From an uncultured Collinsella sp. (lineage in GTDB: Bacteria; Actinomycetota; Coriobacteriia; Coriobacteriales; Coriobacteriaceae): a stretch of 15,293 nucleotides of DNA. Shown here piece after piece: positions 6,924 to 13,673 of this stretch. Within the stretch, counting starts at the first letter, position 1; every line of letters starts with the position of its first letter. The stretch lies in contig CAJLRE010000043.1 of assembly GCA_905208975.1 (NCBI GenBank), positions 1 through 15,293 of the forward strand, written 5' to 3'. The position numbers and the translations under genes are program-made. The notes below the pieces were generated by a model. That model was not told the DNA's origin, did not search any database, and saw only the letters and a program-made list of their open reading frames with translations.

Positions 6924-8084
6924 ATGTCGGATTCGCCTAATTTTTTGACCTATGCCCAGACGGCATTTGATCCGTTTGCGGAGCGGCCGTTCTGCGCGGT
7001 GGATAGCCTGGTCTTTGCGTGGTTGTCCTATTTGCGTTTGCCGGAGGATATGGCGGAGCTGAAGAACTGGCAGGGCCTAGACGTACGCGAGCTGCTGCGT
7101 GCCGAGTGCTACCGGAGCATGATTGACGACTTGTGGGACCCGGAGGGGAGCAAGGCCTTGCTGGAGGCCGTGGCAGCAAGTCCTCGCTACCGTGGCGTGC
7201 ACGTTTGCGGCTATCGTGCCGTGAGCGATGTGGTGGCGACAGAGCAGTTTGCAGCCATGGCGTTCCGGTTTCCGGCGGGGTTTAGCTACCTTTCCTTCCG
7301 GGGGACCGACAGCACGATTGTGGGCTGGAAAGAGGACTTTAACATGGCGTTCCGGTATCCTGTGCCGGCCCAGGAATCCGCGGCGCGTTATGTGGACGAG
7401 GCGGCGGATGCGATTGACGGGCCGCTTTTGTGCGGAGGTCATTCCAAGGGTGGAAACCTTGCGGTGTACGGTGCGGCGATGTGCTCCGATGTCGCCCGTG
7501 CGCGAATCGAACAGGCGTATTCCCATGATGGTCCGGGTTTCGTCGAGGAGTTTCTGAACGGCAACGCCTTTGCCGATCTTTGCGGTCGAATCGACAAGAC
7601 GCTACCTCGGTCGTCGATCTTTGGCATGATGTTCGAGACACAGGAGGACTATGCCATCGTTGAGAGCACCGAGTTCAGCCTGCTGCAGCACAATCCCTTT
7701 AGCTGGGTGGTTGATGGTCGCGACTTCGTGTACTGTGAGCGCCTGTCCGCCGGTGCTCGATACGTTGATGGCTCCATTCGCGAGATGCTGCTTGCAGTGT
7801 CGCCTAGCGAGCGCGAGCGTTTTGTAGATGCGTTGTTCTCCGTGTTTGAGGCTACGGGTGCTGAGCGGTTTGCGGATATCGCCGGGAATCTGCGCGAGAG
7901 CCTGCCCGTGATGCTCCAGGCTGCGCAAGGCTTTGACGAGGATACGCGACGCTTTGTCTCGCAGACCATCGTGGCAATCCTTAAATGCGCACTGCTGCCC
8001 AAACGACCCCAGATCGACATGCCCGCTGCCGGCGAGAGTTTGGCAGAACAGCTCGAGGCTTGGCAGTCCGAGCTCCTGCGCTAA
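6924..8084 (+). CDS. DUF2974 (Mbeg1-like) alpha/beta-hydrolase family protein
   Basis: The 386-residue protein has the marks of the DUF2974 branch of lipase-like alpha/beta hydrolases: YLSFRGTDSTIVGWKEDF at about 122-139 (oxyanion/strand region) and the nucleophile elbow GGHSKGGNLA with S174. SHDGPGF follows about 40 residues after the nucleophile elbow and may carry an acid residue. There is no signal peptide or membrane segment, so it should be cytosolic. Members are predicted hydrolases, but I know of no settled substrate. The ATG at 6924 has GGGAG four bases upstream; the frame is open further 5' but that would run through the ldh terminator. The gene is alone between two inverted copies of a palindromic repeat, which could mean insertion as a unit, although no flanking duplication is visible. 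Confidence 0.85.
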   Translation: MSDSPNFLTYAQTAFDPFAERPFCAVDSLVFAWLSYLRLPEDMAELKNWQGLDVRELLRAECYRSMIDDLWDPEGSKALLEAVAASPRYRGVHVCGYRAVSDVVATEQFAAMAFRFPAGFSYLSFRGTDSTIVGWKEDFNMAFRYPVPAQESAARYVDEAADAIDGPLLCGGHSKGGNLAVYGAAMCSDVARARIEQAYSHDGPGFVEEFLNGNAFADLCGRIDKTLPRSSIFGMMFETQEDYAIVESTEFSLLQHNPFSWVVDGRDFVYCERLSAGARYVDGSIREMLLAVSPSERERFVDALFSVFEATGAERFADIAGNLRESLPVMLQAAQGFDEDTRRFVSQTIVAILKCALLPKRPQIDMPAAGESLAEQLEAWQSELLR

Positions 8085-8088
8085 CCAT

Positions 8089-8120
8089 TGGTGCAAAGCA
8101 ACCTGTCCCCGATGCACCAA
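8089..8120 (-). repeat. REP-like palindromic unit, right copy
   Basis: Read on the minus strand the unit is TTGGTGCA, then a 16-base centre containing GGGGACAGGTTGCT, then TGCACCAA, so the 8-base ends are perfectly complementary and can form a hairpin. It lies four bases after the DUF2974 stop codon, inverted relative to the copy at 6862-6893. It could also act as a 3'-end hairpin, but no T-run follows. Confidence 0.65.
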
Positions 8121-8151
8121 GCTTCGATGCGCCTGGGGCGGGCTCGACCGC

Positions 8152-8157
8152 TATACT
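8152..8157 (+). promoter_or_regulatory. Putative -10 element of the nucleoid-associated protein gene
   Basis: TATACT lies about 40 bases before the start codon in the short gap after the repeat unit. A matching -35 is not evident at the usual spacing, so this is a weak assignment. Confidence 0.3.
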
Positions 8158-8195
8158 GGTTCGTGCCGAAATCGATCTAGAACGGAATGCCGTAT

Positions 8196-9200
8196 ATGAA
8201 AATCAATCACGCGATTCTGCATATCCTGGACTTTGACTCTGCCGTCAACGTTATGAGCCAGCGCGAGCTCGATATCGAGAGCCGTACCGTGCGCAACTTC
8301 GTGACCACGCATCTGCGCCGCGCACGTACCTCGGCCGACAATAAACGCGCCACGTTTGCCGAGAACTCTGCGTTTGGCGGCGAGCTCAAGGGCTATTTCT
8401 TTGGCGAGCGCGAGTTCGTGGACCTGTCGCAGCAGATTGCGGAGTTTATCTCCTCCGAGCTCACCAAAGCCGAGAAAGCCGAGTCAACCGACGTGCTCGT
8501 GGCCGATTTTGACGACGATGAGGATGCCCGCTGGTTTGCCGTGATGCTGCTGGGCTCCAAGCAGGCTTTTATGCACGAAGTGGGCCGCGAGGAGGGGGAG
8601 GTGCGCAACGACATCGCGCGCCACTACGCCATTCTGCCGAACCCCTCGCAAAAGGTGCCGAGCTATGCCATCGTGCGTGCGAGCACCATGGAGATCGGTT
8701 ACGTGGACAAGAAGCGCAAGATTGCCGGTGAGGACCGTATGCTTATCCCCGATGGCCTGCTGCAGTGCGACACGGGCGTATCAGGCAAGGAGGTCATCGA
8801 CACCGTGACGCGTGTGGTCGAGGAAGTCGCCGAGGAGCACGGTGCCAATACGGCCGTGGCGCTCGCCAAGGTTAAGGCTGCCGTCGCCGAGAAAGTCGAG
8901 GATGACGAGGAGCTGCCGCCCTGGGATATCGTCGATGAGGTCTTTGAGGACGAACCGGTTATCAAGGAGAGCGTGCGCGCGGCACTGACTGAGGAGAAGG
9001 TGCCTGAGCGTGTGCCCGTGGAGCGCAAGCAGGTCGAACGCGCGGCCGTGCGCAACCACAAGATTCGTACCGATACGGGCATCGAGATCAGCTTTCCGGC
9101 CGAGATGGGCTCGAACTCCGAGTACATCGAGTTCGTCAACGAGCCCAACGGCCTCATTTCCATCGAACTCAAAAACATCGGCAGCATCGAGAATCGATAA
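8196..9200 (+). CDS. Nucleoid-associated protein, NdpA/YejK family
   Basis: This 334-residue protein has the hallmarks of the 37-kDa nucleoid-associated protein family: the N-terminus MKINHAILHILD, the segment FGGELKGYFFGEREFVDLSQQIAEFI, and ADFDDDEDARWFAVMLLGSKQAFMHEV, followed by the conserved PNPSQKVPSYAIV core. A charged Glu/Lys/Val-rich region (about 210-285) links to a C-terminal domain ending ISIELKNIGSIENR. Family members bind the nucleoid; a detailed role is not established. I prefer the ATG at 8196 because ACGGA lies nine bases upstream and it matches the family N-terminus. The ATG at 8187, three codons earlier, directly abuts that site but remains possible. The gene is monocistronic, ending at a strong terminator. 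Confidence 0.85.
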   Translation: MKINHAILHILDFDSAVNVMSQRELDIESRTVRNFVTTHLRRARTSADNKRATFAENSAFGGELKGYFFGEREFVDLSQQIAEFISSELTKAEKAESTDVLVADFDDDEDARWFAVMLLGSKQAFMHEVGREEGEVRNDIARHYAILPNPSQKVPSYAIVRASTMEIGYVDKKRKIAGEDRMLIPDGLLQCDTGVSGKEVIDTVTRVVEEVAEEHGANTAVALAKVKAAVAEKVEDDEELPPWDIVDEVFEDEPVIKESVRAALTEEKVPERVPVERKQVERAAVRNHKIRTDTGIEISFPAEMGSNSEYIEFVNEPNGLISIELKNIGSIENR

Positions 9201-9227
9201 GTTGCGTTACGCCTACAGCGGGAAAGC

Positions 9228-9261
9228 AAAGGCCGAAGCCCTTTGGGTCTTCGGCCTTTTT
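9228..9261 (+). terminator. Intrinsic terminator after the nucleoid-associated protein gene
   Basis: AAAGGCCGAAG (9228-9238) pairs with CTTCGGCCTTT (9249-9259), the CCC and GGG of the loop can pair further, and a run of five T ends at 9261. It begins 27 bases after the stop codon. Confidence 0.92.
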
Positions 9262-9304
9262 GCTTGGAGCTCAATTGAGTTGCAGACTGAGCATACGTCA
9301 GCGA

Positions 9305-9402
9305 AAGCGCCCCTAAGCGAGCAAGGTGACGTGAAAGAGGAGGGAAGCGTACTTTGGTACGCGACCGACGATTGAACGTCAGATTGCCGCTTAGGGGCGT
9401 TT
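9305..9402. other. Unassigned ~98-nt imperfect hairpin element
   Basis: The outer stem pairs 9305-9319 with 9388-9402 for 15 bp, including the perfect 12-mer CGCCCCTAAGCG/CGCTTAGGGGCG. After a one-base bulge, 9321-9324 pairs with 9384-9387, a 2x2 internal loop follows, and 9327-9332 pairs with 9376-9381. A large purine-rich internal loop (9333-9346 and 9363-9375) leads to a perfect 6-bp apical stem GCGTAC/GTACGC with a TTTG loop. It is non-coding and sits between convergent genes. It could be a small RNA, a dispersed palindromic repeat, or the remnant of a small non-autonomous element. I do not recognise a known RNA family. Confidence 0.5.
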
Positions 9403-9414
9403 GTAGCGTCGACC

Positions 9415-9443
9415 GGTCCGTCGTTCGTTAGAACGACGGAACC
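9415..9443. other. Hairpin in the convergent intergenic region
   Basis: CCGTCGTTC (9418-9426) pairs perfectly with GAACGACGG (9431-9439) around a GTTA loop. GGT/ACC can extend the stem if one base is bulged. There is no T-run on either side, so it is not a standard intrinsic terminator. Confidence 0.45.
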
Positions 9444-9462
9444 AAAGGTGCAGCGTCGAGCC

Positions 9463-9490
9463 GTTGCGCGGGTTGGTAAACCCGCGTAAC
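9463..9490 (-). terminator. Hairpin immediately after dapH
   Basis: On the minus strand GTTACGCGGGTT pairs with AACCCGCGCAAC around TACC, a 12-bp stem with one G·U pair starting three bases after the dapH stop codon. It probably marks the 3' end of the lysine operon. No U-run follows, so termination efficiency is uncertain. Confidence 0.55.
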
Positions 9491-9492
9491 TA

Positions 9493-10212
9493 TTAAAGTT
9501 GACGTAAGCCCTCTTCCAGGCCGGTCTTGCTGTCGGTCTTCTCGTCGCGCATCTTGATGACGCGGGCGGGGACACCGGCCACGACGGCGCCGGCGGGGAC
9601 GTCCTCGACGCACACGGCGCCGGCGGCAACGACGGCGCCCTTGCCTACGTGCACGCCCTCCAGGACCACGGCGTTGGCGCCGATCATGACATCGTCCTCG
9701 ATGATGACGGGCGTGGCGCTGGCGGGCTCTACGACGCCTGCCAACACGGTGCCGGCGCCGATGTGGCAGTTCTTACCCACGGTGGCGCGGCCGCCCAGCA
9801 CGGCGCCCATATCGATCATGGAGCCTTCGCCGATGACGGAGCCGATGTTGATGATGGCACCCATCATGATGACGGCGCGATCGCCGATCTCGACGCGGTC
9901 GCGGATGATTGCGCCCGGCTCGATGCGGGCGTTGATGCCCTTGAGGTCGAGCATGGGCACGGCGGAGTTGCGGCAGTCGTTCTCTACGTCGTAGTAGTCG
10001 ATGGAATCGGCATTGGCGACCAGGATGGTCTTAAGCTCATCCCAGTTACCAAAGACGGTCTTGCCGCGATGACCGCCGTAGACGTGCGCATTGCCCCACT
10101 GGACCTTCATGCCCGGCTTTTCGCGCACGTACAGTTTGACGGGCGTTTTCTTGGGCGCGGTGGCGATGTAGTTGATAATCTCCTGTGCATCCATCTCGGC
10201 TGCGTTACTCAT
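9493..10212 (-). CDS. dapH: Tetrahydrodipicolinate N-acetyltransferase
   Basis: The enzyme transfers an acetyl group from acetyl-CoA to tetrahydrodipicolinate, committing the pathway to the acetylase branch of diaminopimelate synthesis. The 239 residues match the usual DapH length. An N-terminal helical part (INYIATAPKKTPVKLYV) leads to a left-handed beta-helix of hexapeptide repeats from about 90 to 215, including ARIEPGAIIRD, INIGSVIGEGSMIDMGAVLG, KNCHIGAGTVLAGVVEP and VPAGAVVAGVPARVI. The GTVLAGVVEPASATPV loop is typical of the N-acetyl type and not the N-succinyl DapD type. The ATG at 10212 has AAGGAG ten bases upstream. It is the last gene of the operon, 39 bases after dapB, and so should share the lysine-responsive leader. 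Confidence 0.95.
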   Translation of the reverse strand: MSNAAEMDAQEIINYIATAPKKTPVKLYVREKPGMKVQWGNAHVYGGHRGKTVFGNWDELKTILVANADSIDYYDVENDCRNSAVPMLDLKGINARIEPGAIIRDRVEIGDRAVIMMGAIINIGSVIGEGSMIDMGAVLGGRATVGKNCHIGAGTVLAGVVEPASATPVIIEDDVMIGANAVVLEGVHVGKGAVVAAGAVCVEDVPAGAVVAGVPARVIKMRDEKTDSKTGLEEGLRQL

Positions 10213-10251
10213 ATGCTGTTTCTCCTTTTCGTGGATACGGTTGATACCTGG

Positions 10252-10992
10252 TTAGGCAAACATGACCTGGTCGAAGGTGTAGAAGCCGGGGTCGCGGGTG
10301 ATGAGCTTCTGGGCGGCGGCCAGGGCGCCGTTGACAAAGATCTGGCGGCTCGTGGCACGGTGTGTGAGCGTGACCTCCTCGTCCTGGCCAAAGAAACTCA
10401 CCTCGTGCACGCCGGCGACAGTGCCACCGCGCAGCGAGTGCATGCCGATCTCCTTGGGGTCGCGTGCGCCGCACATGCCCTCGCGGCCATAGACGGGGTG
10501 GTAACCTGCCTCGGGCTCGGCTTCGACGACGGCGTCGAGCAGCAGCTTCGCGGTGCCGCTGGGGGCGTCGGCCTTTTGGTTGTGGTGCGTCTCGACAATC
10601 TCGCAGTCAAAGCCGGGCAGCTCACGCGTGGCCTGTGCCACCAGATGACGCAGGGCCGCGATGCCGATGGAGTAATTGCCGGAGTGCATGACGCGGGCGT
10701 TCTGACCCAGCTCGCGCAGGCGATCCATCTGCTCGGGCGTGTAGCCCGTGGTGCCCGAGACCAACGCCGCGCCCGTGCGCTCGACATAGGCGACGACAGC
10801 ATTGAAGGTCGCAACGTTCGAGAAGTCGATGATGACGTCGGCTGCTGGGGCGTTCTCGAGCTCGGACAAGTCGAAGCCGATCTGGGCGACGATGTCAAAA
10901 ACGGCCTCTCCAGCGGCGTTGACAATGCCCTCGGCGGTAGTGCGGATGAGCGAGCCCATGCGGCCCGTTCCCATAATGACGGTCTTAATCAA
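10252..10992 (-). CDS. dapB: 4-hydroxy-tetrahydrodipicolinate reductase
   Basis: The enzyme reduces the DapA product with NAD(P)H to tetrahydrodipicolinate. The 246-residue protein has the cofactor motif GTGRMG (8-13), IIDFSN (54-59), SGTTGYT (79-85), and the catalytic signature ETHHNQKADAPSGTA with H136, H137 and K140. GGTVAGVHEVSFFG near residue 195 is also conserved. Its start codon is TTG at 10992-10990, eight bases inside the end of the dapA reading frame, with GGGAG nine bases upstream. The TTG start plus overlap points to translational coupling with the lysA-dapA gene. It is slightly shorter than the E. coli enzyme but within the family range. Confidence 0.95.
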   Translation of the reverse strand: MIKTVIMGTGRMGSLIRTTAEGIVNAAGEAVFDIVAQIGFDLSELENAPAADVIIDFSNVATFNAVVAYVERTGAALVSGTTGYTPEQMDRLRELGQNARVMHSGNYSIGIAALRHLVAQATRELPGFDCEIVETHHNQKADAPSGTAKLLLDAVVEAEPEAGYHPVYGREGMCGARDPKEIGMHSLRGGTVAGVHEVSFFGQDEEVTLTHRATSRQIFVNGALAAAQKLITRDPGFYTFDQVMFA

Positions 10993-13294
10993 GCAGACCA
11001 GCTCCCTTCAAAGCATCGGTAAGTGCAGCGCGCGTGTCGTTGGCCATGGGGCACAGCGGCATACGGTAGTTTGCCTCGATCATACCCATCTGAGCGAGCG
11101 CCTCTTTGACGGGGATGGGGTTGACCTCACTAAAGAGGGCGTTGATGAGCGGCTGACCGGCAATCTGGATATCGCGGGCGCGCTCCACGTCGCCGTCCAG
11201 ATAGGCACGGCACATGTCGTGCACGAGCTGCGGCTGAACGTCTGCCCACACGCTGATGGTACCCGAAGCGCCTAGGCTCATGAGCGGCACGGTGAGGGCA
11301 TCCTCGCCCGAGTACATGCGGAAGTCGTCTGACAGCAGGTGGGCGATCTTGGCCGCGTAGGCGACGTTGCCCGAGGCCTCCTTGATGCCCATGATGTTGG
11401 GGTGCGCGGCCAAGCGCTCTACGTTGCGCTCGCTGATGCCGCAGCCACAGCGGCCGGGGATGTTGTACAGAATGCAGGGGATGTCCACGGCGTCGGCCGC
11501 GGTCTTAAAGTGCTGGTAGATGCCCTCTTCGTTAGACTTGTTGTAGTAGGGGGTAATGAGCAGCAGACCATCGGCGCCCAGGCCCTGGTAAGTGAGCGAC
11601 TTAGTGAGCATGGTCTGCGTGGAGTTAGAGCCCGAGCCGGCAATAACGGGGACTCGGCCCGCAACCTGCTTGACCACTGCGGCGACAACGGAGTTGTCCT
11701 CGTCGTCGGTCATCGTGGCACTCTCTCCGGTGGTGCCCAGGGTGAGGATGGCGTCGGTGCCATTTTGCAGGTGGAAATCGATAAGGCGCTCGAGCGCGTC
11801 AAAGTCGACACTGCCGTCCTTTTTAAACGGCGTGACAAGGGCGACGATTGAACCCTCGAGATTGCGGATGTCCATGTTCTTCTCCTTCGCTTCCGCGATC
11901 TGGATGCGTTTGTTCCACTGAGCGGCGACGGCCAGGCGCTCGTCCTGAGCGCGGCGGCGGGCACTTTCGGCGCGCGACTTGGCCAGCAACTCTCGGCCGC
12001 ACGGCAGCACGTCGAGCGTGGCAAAGTAGTCGCCCGGGCGCTCGGCGCGACGGATGAGGTCGGCCGAGCCATCGGGGCGCAGCAGGACCTCGGCGGAGCG
12101 CAGACGGCCGTTGTAGTTGTAGCCCATGGAGTAGCCATGCGCGCCGGTATCGTGGATTACAAGCAGGTCACCCATGTCGATATGCGGCAGCTCGCGATCG
12201 ATAGCGAACTTGTCGTTGTTCTCGCATAGGTTGCCCGTGATGTCATAGGTGTTCGTGACGGGCGCTGTGGCCTTGTCGGCGCCGCCCGGCCGACCCATCA
12301 CCGTGATGTGGTGGTAAGCGCCATACATGGCGGGACGAATGAGGTCGACGGCACTGGCGTCCACGCCGATATAGTCCTTGTAGATTTGCTTCTCGTGGAT
12401 AGCCTTGGTGACCAGGCAGCCGTAGGGGCCCATCATAAAGCGGCCCATCTCGGTGCAGATGGCCACATCGTCCATGCCGGCGGGAACCAGGATCTCGTCG
12501 TATGCCGCGTGTACTCCCTCGCCGATGGCGCGAATGTCGTTGGCCTGCTGCTCGGGCAGGTAGGGGATGCCGACGCCGCCGGACAGATTGATGAAGGCGA
12601 CGTGTGCGCCGGTCTCGCGCTCCAGGCGTACGGCAAGCTCAAAGAGGATGCGCGCGAGCTTGGGGTAGTAGTCGTTGGTGACAGTGTTGCTGGCAAGGAA
12701 TGCGTGGATGCCAAAGTCCTCGGCACCCTTGGCCTTGAGCATGCGGAAGGCCTCGAAGAGCTGCTCGGTGGTCATGCCATATTTGGAGTCGCCCGGGTTG
12801 TCCATGATGCCGTTGGAGAGCTGGAACAGGCCGCCTGGATTAAAGCGGCAGCTGACCGTCTTGGGGATGGGTCCCGCAACACGCTCAAAGAACTCGATGT
12901 GGCTGATGTCGTCAAAGTTGACGATGGCGCCCAGCTTGTCGGCGAGCTCAAAGTCCGCCGCCGGCGTGTCGTTGGACGAGAACATGATGTCATGCCCCGT
13001 GATGCCCAGCGAGCGGGCGATCATGAGCTCGGTATAGCTCGAGCAATCGCAACCGCAGCCGTATTCGTTGAGAATGGAGATGAGCGCCGGGTTGGGGTTG
13101 GCCTTGACGGCAAAGTATTCCTTAAAGCCCGGGTTCCATGCAAAGGCGTCGCGCACTTCTTGCATGTTGCGGCGGATGCCCGCCTCGTCGTATAGATGAA
13201 ACGGCGTGGGGAACTGCTCGACGATATGCTCGAGTGTCTCCTTGTCCACAAACGGCCGCTTAGCCGCATATGCCTCGTTGGGAGTCAATGACAT
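10985..13294 (-). CDS. lysA-dapA: Fused diaminopimelate decarboxylase / 4-hydroxy-tetrahydrodipicolinate synthase
   Basis: One 769-codon frame encodes two complete lysine-pathway enzymes. Residues 1 to about 440 are LysA, a fold-type III PLP decarboxylase converting meso-diaminopimelate to lysine: K64 in YFAVKANPNP is the PLP lysine, with NLSGGVGIPY, ICTEMGRFMMGPYG, VDLIRPAMYGAYHH and HDTGAHGYSMGYNYNG. Residues about 441-473 form a charged Arg/Ala/Glu-rich linker, probably helical. Residues 474-769 are a full-length DapA, which condenses pyruvate with aspartate semialdehyde: GTTGES, TPYYNKSNEEG, Y610 in YNIPGRCGCG, and the Schiff-base lysine K638 in MGIKEASG. So the first and last enzymes of the pathway are joined. 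M474 has AAGGAG six bases upstream, so separate DapA may also be made. A frameshift or lost stop is not evident. The gene is led by a lysine riboswitch. Confidence 0.93.
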   Translation of the reverse strand: MSLTPNEAYAAKRPFVDKETLEHIVEQFPTPFHLYDEAGIRRNMQEVRDAFAWNPGFKEYFAVKANPNPALISILNEYGCGCDCSSYTELMIARSLGITGHDIMFSSNDTPAADFELADKLGAIVNFDDISHIEFFERVAGPIPKTVSCRFNPGGLFQLSNGIMDNPGDSKYGMTTEQLFEAFRMLKAKGAEDFGIHAFLASNTVTNDYYPKLARILFELAVRLERETGAHVAFINLSGGVGIPYLPEQQANDIRAIGEGVHAAYDEILVPAGMDDVAICTEMGRFMMGPYGCLVTKAIHEKQIYKDYIGVDASAVDLIRPAMYGAYHHITVMGRPGGADKATAPVTNTYDITGNLCENNDKFAIDRELPHIDMGDLLVIHDTGAHGYSMGYNYNGRLRSAEVLLRPDGSADLIRRAERPGDYFATLDVLPCGRELLAKSRAESARRRAQDERLAVAAQWNKRIQIAEAKEKNMDIRNLEGSIVALVTPFKKDGSVDFDALERLIDFHLQNGTDAILTLGTTGESATMTDDEDNSVVAAVVKQVAGRVPVIAGSGSNSTQTMLTKSLTYQGLGADGLLLITPYYNKSNEEGIYQHFKTAADAVDIPCILYNIPGRCGCGISERNVERLAAHPNIMGIKEASGNVAYAAKIAHLLSDDFRMYSGEDALTVPLMSLGASGTISVWADVQPQLVHDMCRAYLDGDVERARDIQIAGQPLINALFSEVNPIPVKEALAQMGMIEANYRMPLCPMANDTRAALTDALKGAGLLD
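11873..11887 (-). promoter_or_regulatory. Internal ribosome-binding site and ATG at the LysA-DapA junction
   Basis: Within the fused frame, AAGGAG (11887-11882) is followed by six bases and then ATG at 11875-11873, codon 474, exactly where a stand-alone 296-residue DapA would begin. Spacing and strength are better than at the upstream lysA start. This suggests either a recent fusion that kept the old start or deliberate production of free DapA. Confidence 0.6.
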
Positions 13295-13304
13295 GTCCCG
13301 TAAA

Positions 13305-13372
13305 CCTCGCTATCCAGACGGCGCTACCTGCGCATCGAATCCGCATAGCGTGGACCCAATGTCCGGATAGCG
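13305..13372 (-). promoter_or_regulatory. Riboswitch expression platform before lysA
   Basis: Two mutually exclusive pairings are visible. The 3' strand of aptamer helix P1 with flanks, CGCTATCCGGAC (13372-13361), can form 12 bp (one G·U) with GTCTGGATAGCG (13319-13308). Alternatively CCACGCTAT (13353-13345) can pair with ATAGCGAGG (13313-13305) with one A·A mismatch, covering the GAGG ribosome-binding site ten bases before the lysA ATG. There is no T-run, so translational rather than transcriptional control is likely. The pairings are seen in the sequence; the switching model is inferred. Confidence 0.55.
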
Positions 13373-13523
13373 CTCCCGCATTGCTGCAGACAGTCCTGTG
13401 GGTGTTTCCCACAGGCCCACCAGGTTGTTCGTGCCCGAAAAGCCCAGTTCGGCGGGTTTCGCCTCCCCACGGGGTCAAAGCCTGCCGGCTCGCCCGCGGT
13501 TCTTCGTGCCCGCGCCTCTATCA
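13366..13523 (-). promoter_or_regulatory. Lysine riboswitch (L-box) aptamer
   Basis: On the minus strand the leader of the lysA-dapA operon shows the lysine riboswitch layout. P1 is closed by GATAG (13522-13518) and CTATC (13370-13366). The conserved GATAGAGGCGCG opens the aptamer, and GGGGAGGCGAAACCCGCCGAACTGG matches the core around the GCCGAA signature (split here as GGGGAGGCGAAACC and GCCGAACTGG). The P4 hairpin CCTGTGGG/CCCACAGG is followed by the characteristic AGGACTGTC. Its position in front of genes for lysine synthesis agrees. In this family lysine binding stabilises P1 and lowers expression. No coding alternative is plausible here. Confidence 0.87.
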
Positions 13524-13524
13524 A

Positions 13525-13645
13525 GTGGTAACGACCCTACCACGTTGCACTTTACCAAACAAGAGTATTCGTATATAACGTTTAAAAAATGCAAGGATAT
13601 GCTGGAAATAAGGGTGTGGCAATCTTGCGGCACAATAGATGGCAA
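13525..13645. promoter_or_regulatory. AT-rich divergent promoter region
   Basis: This is the only AT-rich part of the 379-base gap between lysA and the M20 gene; the rest of the gap is the riboswitch leader. On the minus strand TTGCAT (13594-13589) with AATACT (13569-13564), 19 bases apart, could drive lysA. On the plus strand CACAAT (13631-13636) is a weak -10 for the M20 gene. A perfect GTGGTA/TACCAC hairpin (13525-13543) lies between the lysA promoter and the aptamer. Hexamer choices are by eye. Confidence 0.35.
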
Positions 13646-13673
13646 CCGACGCGCACCCATGAAAGGAACCTCT

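Noticed and set aside
6862..8120. The inverted repeats as terminal repeats of an insertion sequence or composite element
   Set aside because: No transposase lies between them and no target duplication flanks them; each repeat is a self-contained hairpin, fitting REP-type units better.
9649..11022. A 457-codon plus-strand frame across dapH and dapB
   Set aside because: It spans two well-supported opposite-strand genes and shows only Gly/Asp/Ala-rich shadow composition.
12308..13195. A 295-codon plus-strand frame opposite lysA
   Set aside because: Shadow of LysA with no ribosome-binding site or recognisable domain.
13295..13560. A T-box leader for the lysine operon
   Set aside because: No T-box consensus segment (TGGNACC-type) is seen, while the lysine aptamer motifs are present in order.
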